DNA of 64,000 nucleotides from Phascolarctos cinereus (Eukaryota > Chordata > Mammalia > Diprotodontia > Phascolarctidae), in NCBI RefSeq assembly GCF_002099425.1, contig NW_018343987.1, forward strand, positions 15,253,501 through 15,317,500, read 5' to 3'. The notes under the pieces were generated by a model. The model had not been told where the DNA came from, searched no databases, and worked only from the letters and a program-made list of their open reading frames with translations. The translations under genes were made by a program, and so were the position numbers. Within the stretch, counting starts at the first letter, position 1, and each line of letters opens with the position of its first letter. Positions 61,743 through 64,000 of this stretch are shown one piece after another.

Positions 61743-62150
61743 TGGTTGTTGTCCTTTGTTCTTGAAGGACTCTATTAGTGTCAAGTTATAGTGTGTCTAA
61801 CTGTGGCTGATCAGACCAATAAGAGCTTGGAAAGCTCTACCCCAGGTTGGGTACAAACGGTCCATGTGAACATTTTGGGTGGATTCTCTAAATTTGCACA
61901 TCTCGAGTTTCTTTTGAGTAATATTTCAATTCTGCTTTGCTCATAGAGCCCAGCACCTTCTCTGATGAGGGCACACCATGTGAGTGGTCCTGTCCCAGTG
62001 TCTCCCATGTCACACAATCAATTCCAAAGTTAAGAGAGACCTTGACCACCACATGAGCACTTGCCCTGTGTGAGTTCTCCATAAAATAGTCTTTTAGGCA
62101 ACCGTACATTTGCCATTTGAACAACATGGTTACTTCTCCATCAAAGGAAT
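61743..62150 (-). mobile_element. Non-LTR retrotransposon C-terminus and tail
   Basis: Minus-strand reading gives KDYFMENSHRAS and LNFGIDCVTWETLGQD, then in another frame REGAGLYEQSRIEI and CTQPGVELSKLLLV. The last block corresponds to a C-terminal CxxC...H zinc-finger-like end known in some non-LTR elements, here degraded. The tail (reversed GGTTGTTGTCCTTTGTTCTT) equals the tail of the repeats at 21330 and 57695. I would call it RTE-like, but the clade is uncertain. Confidence 0.7.
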
Positions 62151-62565
62151 GCTATTCATGCTCAAAAGGATAGAATCAATCCAAGAATTTTTTAAATGCC
62201 TATACAAGACACTGGTGCACAAAGTACAACATTTATTAAGTACCTACTGTATGCAAAGCAAAATAGTTTAACATTTCTATCCCCCTTCCAAAAATTTCAT
62301 TCACAGTCCCTTTCAAATGGTTTTTCCCTTCATGTAGTCTATGTTTCCCAAATTTGTCTTTCCATCTCTAGCCTCCATAACTTTATATAGGCTGTCTCTA
62401 ATGCCTGGCATATTCTGTCTCCTCACCTCCACCTCTTCAAATCTATTCTTTCCTATAGTGAAGTTACAATCTTAGAAAAACCCCAATGGTGGGTGATCCA
62501 AGAACCAAAAGACGAGTGATGCATATCAGCAGGCTGCAGAATGTTACCAATAAAGAAGGTCCCAT
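62151..62565. mobile_element. Ancient repeat and L2 pieces
   Basis: 62215-62260 (ACATTTATTAAGTACCTACT) is a 14215-type fragment. 62280-62460 (TTATATAGGCTGTCTCTAAT, GCCTGGCATATTCTGTCTCC) looks like an L2 segment on the plus strand. No gene was seen. Confidence 0.45.
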
Positions 62566-62735
62566 AAGGACCCTGGGCAAATCACTTAACCTTTATTTGC
62601 CTGTTTCCTCAACTGTAAAATGGGGTTAATAATAGTACTTAATCAAAGAGTTGTTGTGAGGATAAAATGAGATAATGTTTCTTAAAAGTGGCACATCTGT
62701 GCTATATAAATATTTATTCACCTCCCTTCCCTTCA
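62566..62735 (+). mobile_element. MIR-type SINE
   Basis: GACCCTGGGCAAATCACTTA, TTTCCTCAACTGTAAAATGG, TTGTTGTGAGGATAAAATGA and TGCTATATAAATATTTATTC lie in order. Confidence 0.7.
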
Positions 62736-63797
62736 TGGCAGAAGTGGTATTTTTAAGAACATGTAGAAACAGAAAAGGATGGACTAATACGTGGTGAGAA
62801 TAAGACAAGAAATAGGCAGCCTAAATGATACATTGTTATCCCCATGCTATTAAAGATGGAAGGGATACTTTCAGTACATGAGACAGATTTTCTTTGGAAG
62901 GTTTATGAAAAATTGTGGAAGAGAATTGAATAGGATGAGATAGCATCGATGATGTGTAATGTGTGATCAGTGAAAGTACTCACATCAGAGACATCATGGA
63001 TCCATCAAAGTACCAAATCATAAAGCTTCTCTTCCTCCCACAGCCTGCATCACACCTCCTCACCTGCCCACCACCTCCCCCCCCCAATATATTATGATGG
63101 CCAGAGAATTTGATAAACGAATGGTCTGATTTCCCAAGTTTCCCTCTGAAATGTCAAATTCCCCAAACCACTGCATTTGGAATTCTAGACACAGTCACAC
63201 CCATCAGGAAAAATATTAACTGTTGTGAGCTGTGGACCCTGCTGGCCAGCCCACCAGAATGATAAACAGAGGCATAGAAGGAAAACAGCTTCACTGCCTT
63301 AGTTCAGTTTTACGGGAAGATGCCTGACCTAGACTGAATGGGGCTTACAGTTTTTAAATAAAATATCAAGACTTGAAGACCTGTGTTTAAGTGCCTCAGG
63401 CCTTTAGGGAAATCTTCTCTAAGGGGCTGATGATAGAAGTGTTTTCTTTGTCTCATTTGTTGGGCTTTTATTTGAGATGGAAGCATAAATAGACAGATCC
63501 CTGGGTTCTGGACTTTCTTGGTTGGTGGGGCCATTTGGAATCAGGGATGTTCTGTTGTAGTTTTTGTCCCCTTGTGAATCACCCTGACAGAGTGATGAGA
63601 CTGCTGAGAGACAGAAAGAGGCAACTGGTTCCACCATTCAGTGGATCTGATGGCAGATGGCCACCCCACCATGTGGGAACCTAGTACAGAAGGTCAACAT
63701 GCAAGGCCCCAGAAACTTGTAAGTGACCAGTAGGGATAATGTGTCACACACAGAGGGCAGGGAGATGCTACAGTATAACTGAGGGCCATGAATGCAA
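62736..63797. other. No gene recognised
   Basis: About 1.06 kb of unique-looking DNA with a C-run near 63075. Open frames here have no motif. Confidence 0.45.
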
Positions 63798-64000
63798 CAA
63801 TAACTGACATAGCTAACATATAGCATTTTAGAGTTTGCAAACACCCCAAATGCATTTTCTTGTTTGATCACCCCAACAACCCTGTGAGGTAGGTACTATT
63901 ATTATCATCACCAAGAGATATTAAATAATTTGCCCAAGGTCACACAGCTAGTCAGTGTCTGGGTGGGATTTGAGCCCAGATCTTCCTTGATTCTAGGCCT
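63798..64000 (-). mobile_element. MIR-type CORE-SINE, cut by window end
   Basis: TAACATATAGCATTTTAGAG, CAACAACCCTGTGAGGTAGG, TTGCCCAAGGTCACACAGCT and GAGCCCAGATCTTCCTTGAT are reversed MIR blocks. The head lies beyond the window. Confidence 0.7.

Noticed and set aside
1-64000. Host protein-coding genes among the many 60-160-codon open frames
   Set aside because: All are short, often overlap on both strands, and show no domain, signal or splice context, or they fall in repeats. None reaches the standard for a call.
1-64000. LTR retrovirus-like or Polinton-like fossils
   Set aside because: No paired long terminal repeats, primer-binding site or retroviral protein motif was recognised. The reverse-transcriptase relics are of L1, CR1, L2 and RTE type.

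Overview
The window looks like intergenic or intronic DNA from a marsupial (metatherian) nuclear genome. The main evidence is its repeats. There are many copies of a tRNA-headed CORE-SINE of the marsupial Mar-1 type with an RTE/BovB-like tail, and shorter A-tailed SINEs with the same head. There are L1 3' ends of the kind common in opossum and Australian marsupials, ORF2-less (HAL1-type) L1 derivatives, a BovB relic, and many old MIR, L2 and CR1/L3 pieces. The species cannot be fixed by eye. No host protein-coding gene, tRNA gene, CpG-island promoter, CRISPR array or prokaryotic feature could be supported. The longer open frames are short, lack family motifs, and fall in simple repeats, in transposon relics or in unique non-coding DNA.

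Layout. 0-5 kb: diverged local direct duplications, a Mar-1 SINE, CR1 relics and a palindromic hAT-like MITE. 5-14 kb: mostly unique DNA with microsatellites, MIR/L2/CR1 pieces, an L1 3' end, a SINE nested in a SINE, and a repeat-poor stretch near 13.4-14.0 kb. 14-22 kb: SINEs, an L1 3' end inside a MIR, and the 5' part of a plus-strand L1 relic. 22.4-25.5 kb: a 3.1-kb ORF2-less L1 (HAL1 type) inserted antisense into that L1, with an 11-bp target duplication. 26-33 kb: CR1 relic, MIRs, a ~100-bp direct duplication and unique DNA. 33.2-34.4 kb: a BovB relic carrying a tiny SINE insertion. 35-46 kb: Mar-1 and MIR nests, a hAT MITE with a recognisable 8-bp duplication, L2 and CR1 relics, a plus-strand L1 3' half, and polypurine and GAT microsatellites. 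46.6-50.5 kb: L2 relics, a second ORF2-less L1 and a poorly resolved ancient element. 51-57 kb: the youngest-looking SINE (17-bp target duplication, one mismatch), an L1 3' end and a repeat-free AT-rich block with clustered TAAT motifs. 55.8-64 kb: an inverted pair of ~150-bp A-tailed units of unknown family, a 2.5-kb L1 with recognisable reverse transcriptase, a 7SL RNA retropseudogene, and a non-LTR tail shared with two SINE-like repeats.

Nothing here forms an operon or pathway. The working relationships are between mobile elements: RTE-type LINE tails are shared with SINEs, L1-type target duplications flank A-tailed SINEs, and elements nest inside older ones, which gives a relative chronology. 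No LTR retrovirus-like or Polinton-like element was recognised. The best leads are the HAL1-type element with tandem 5' units and a tandem coiled coil, the unassigned inverted pair at 55.8/58.0 kb, and a few repeat-free blocks that could be conserved regulatory DNA. Conservation was not tested.
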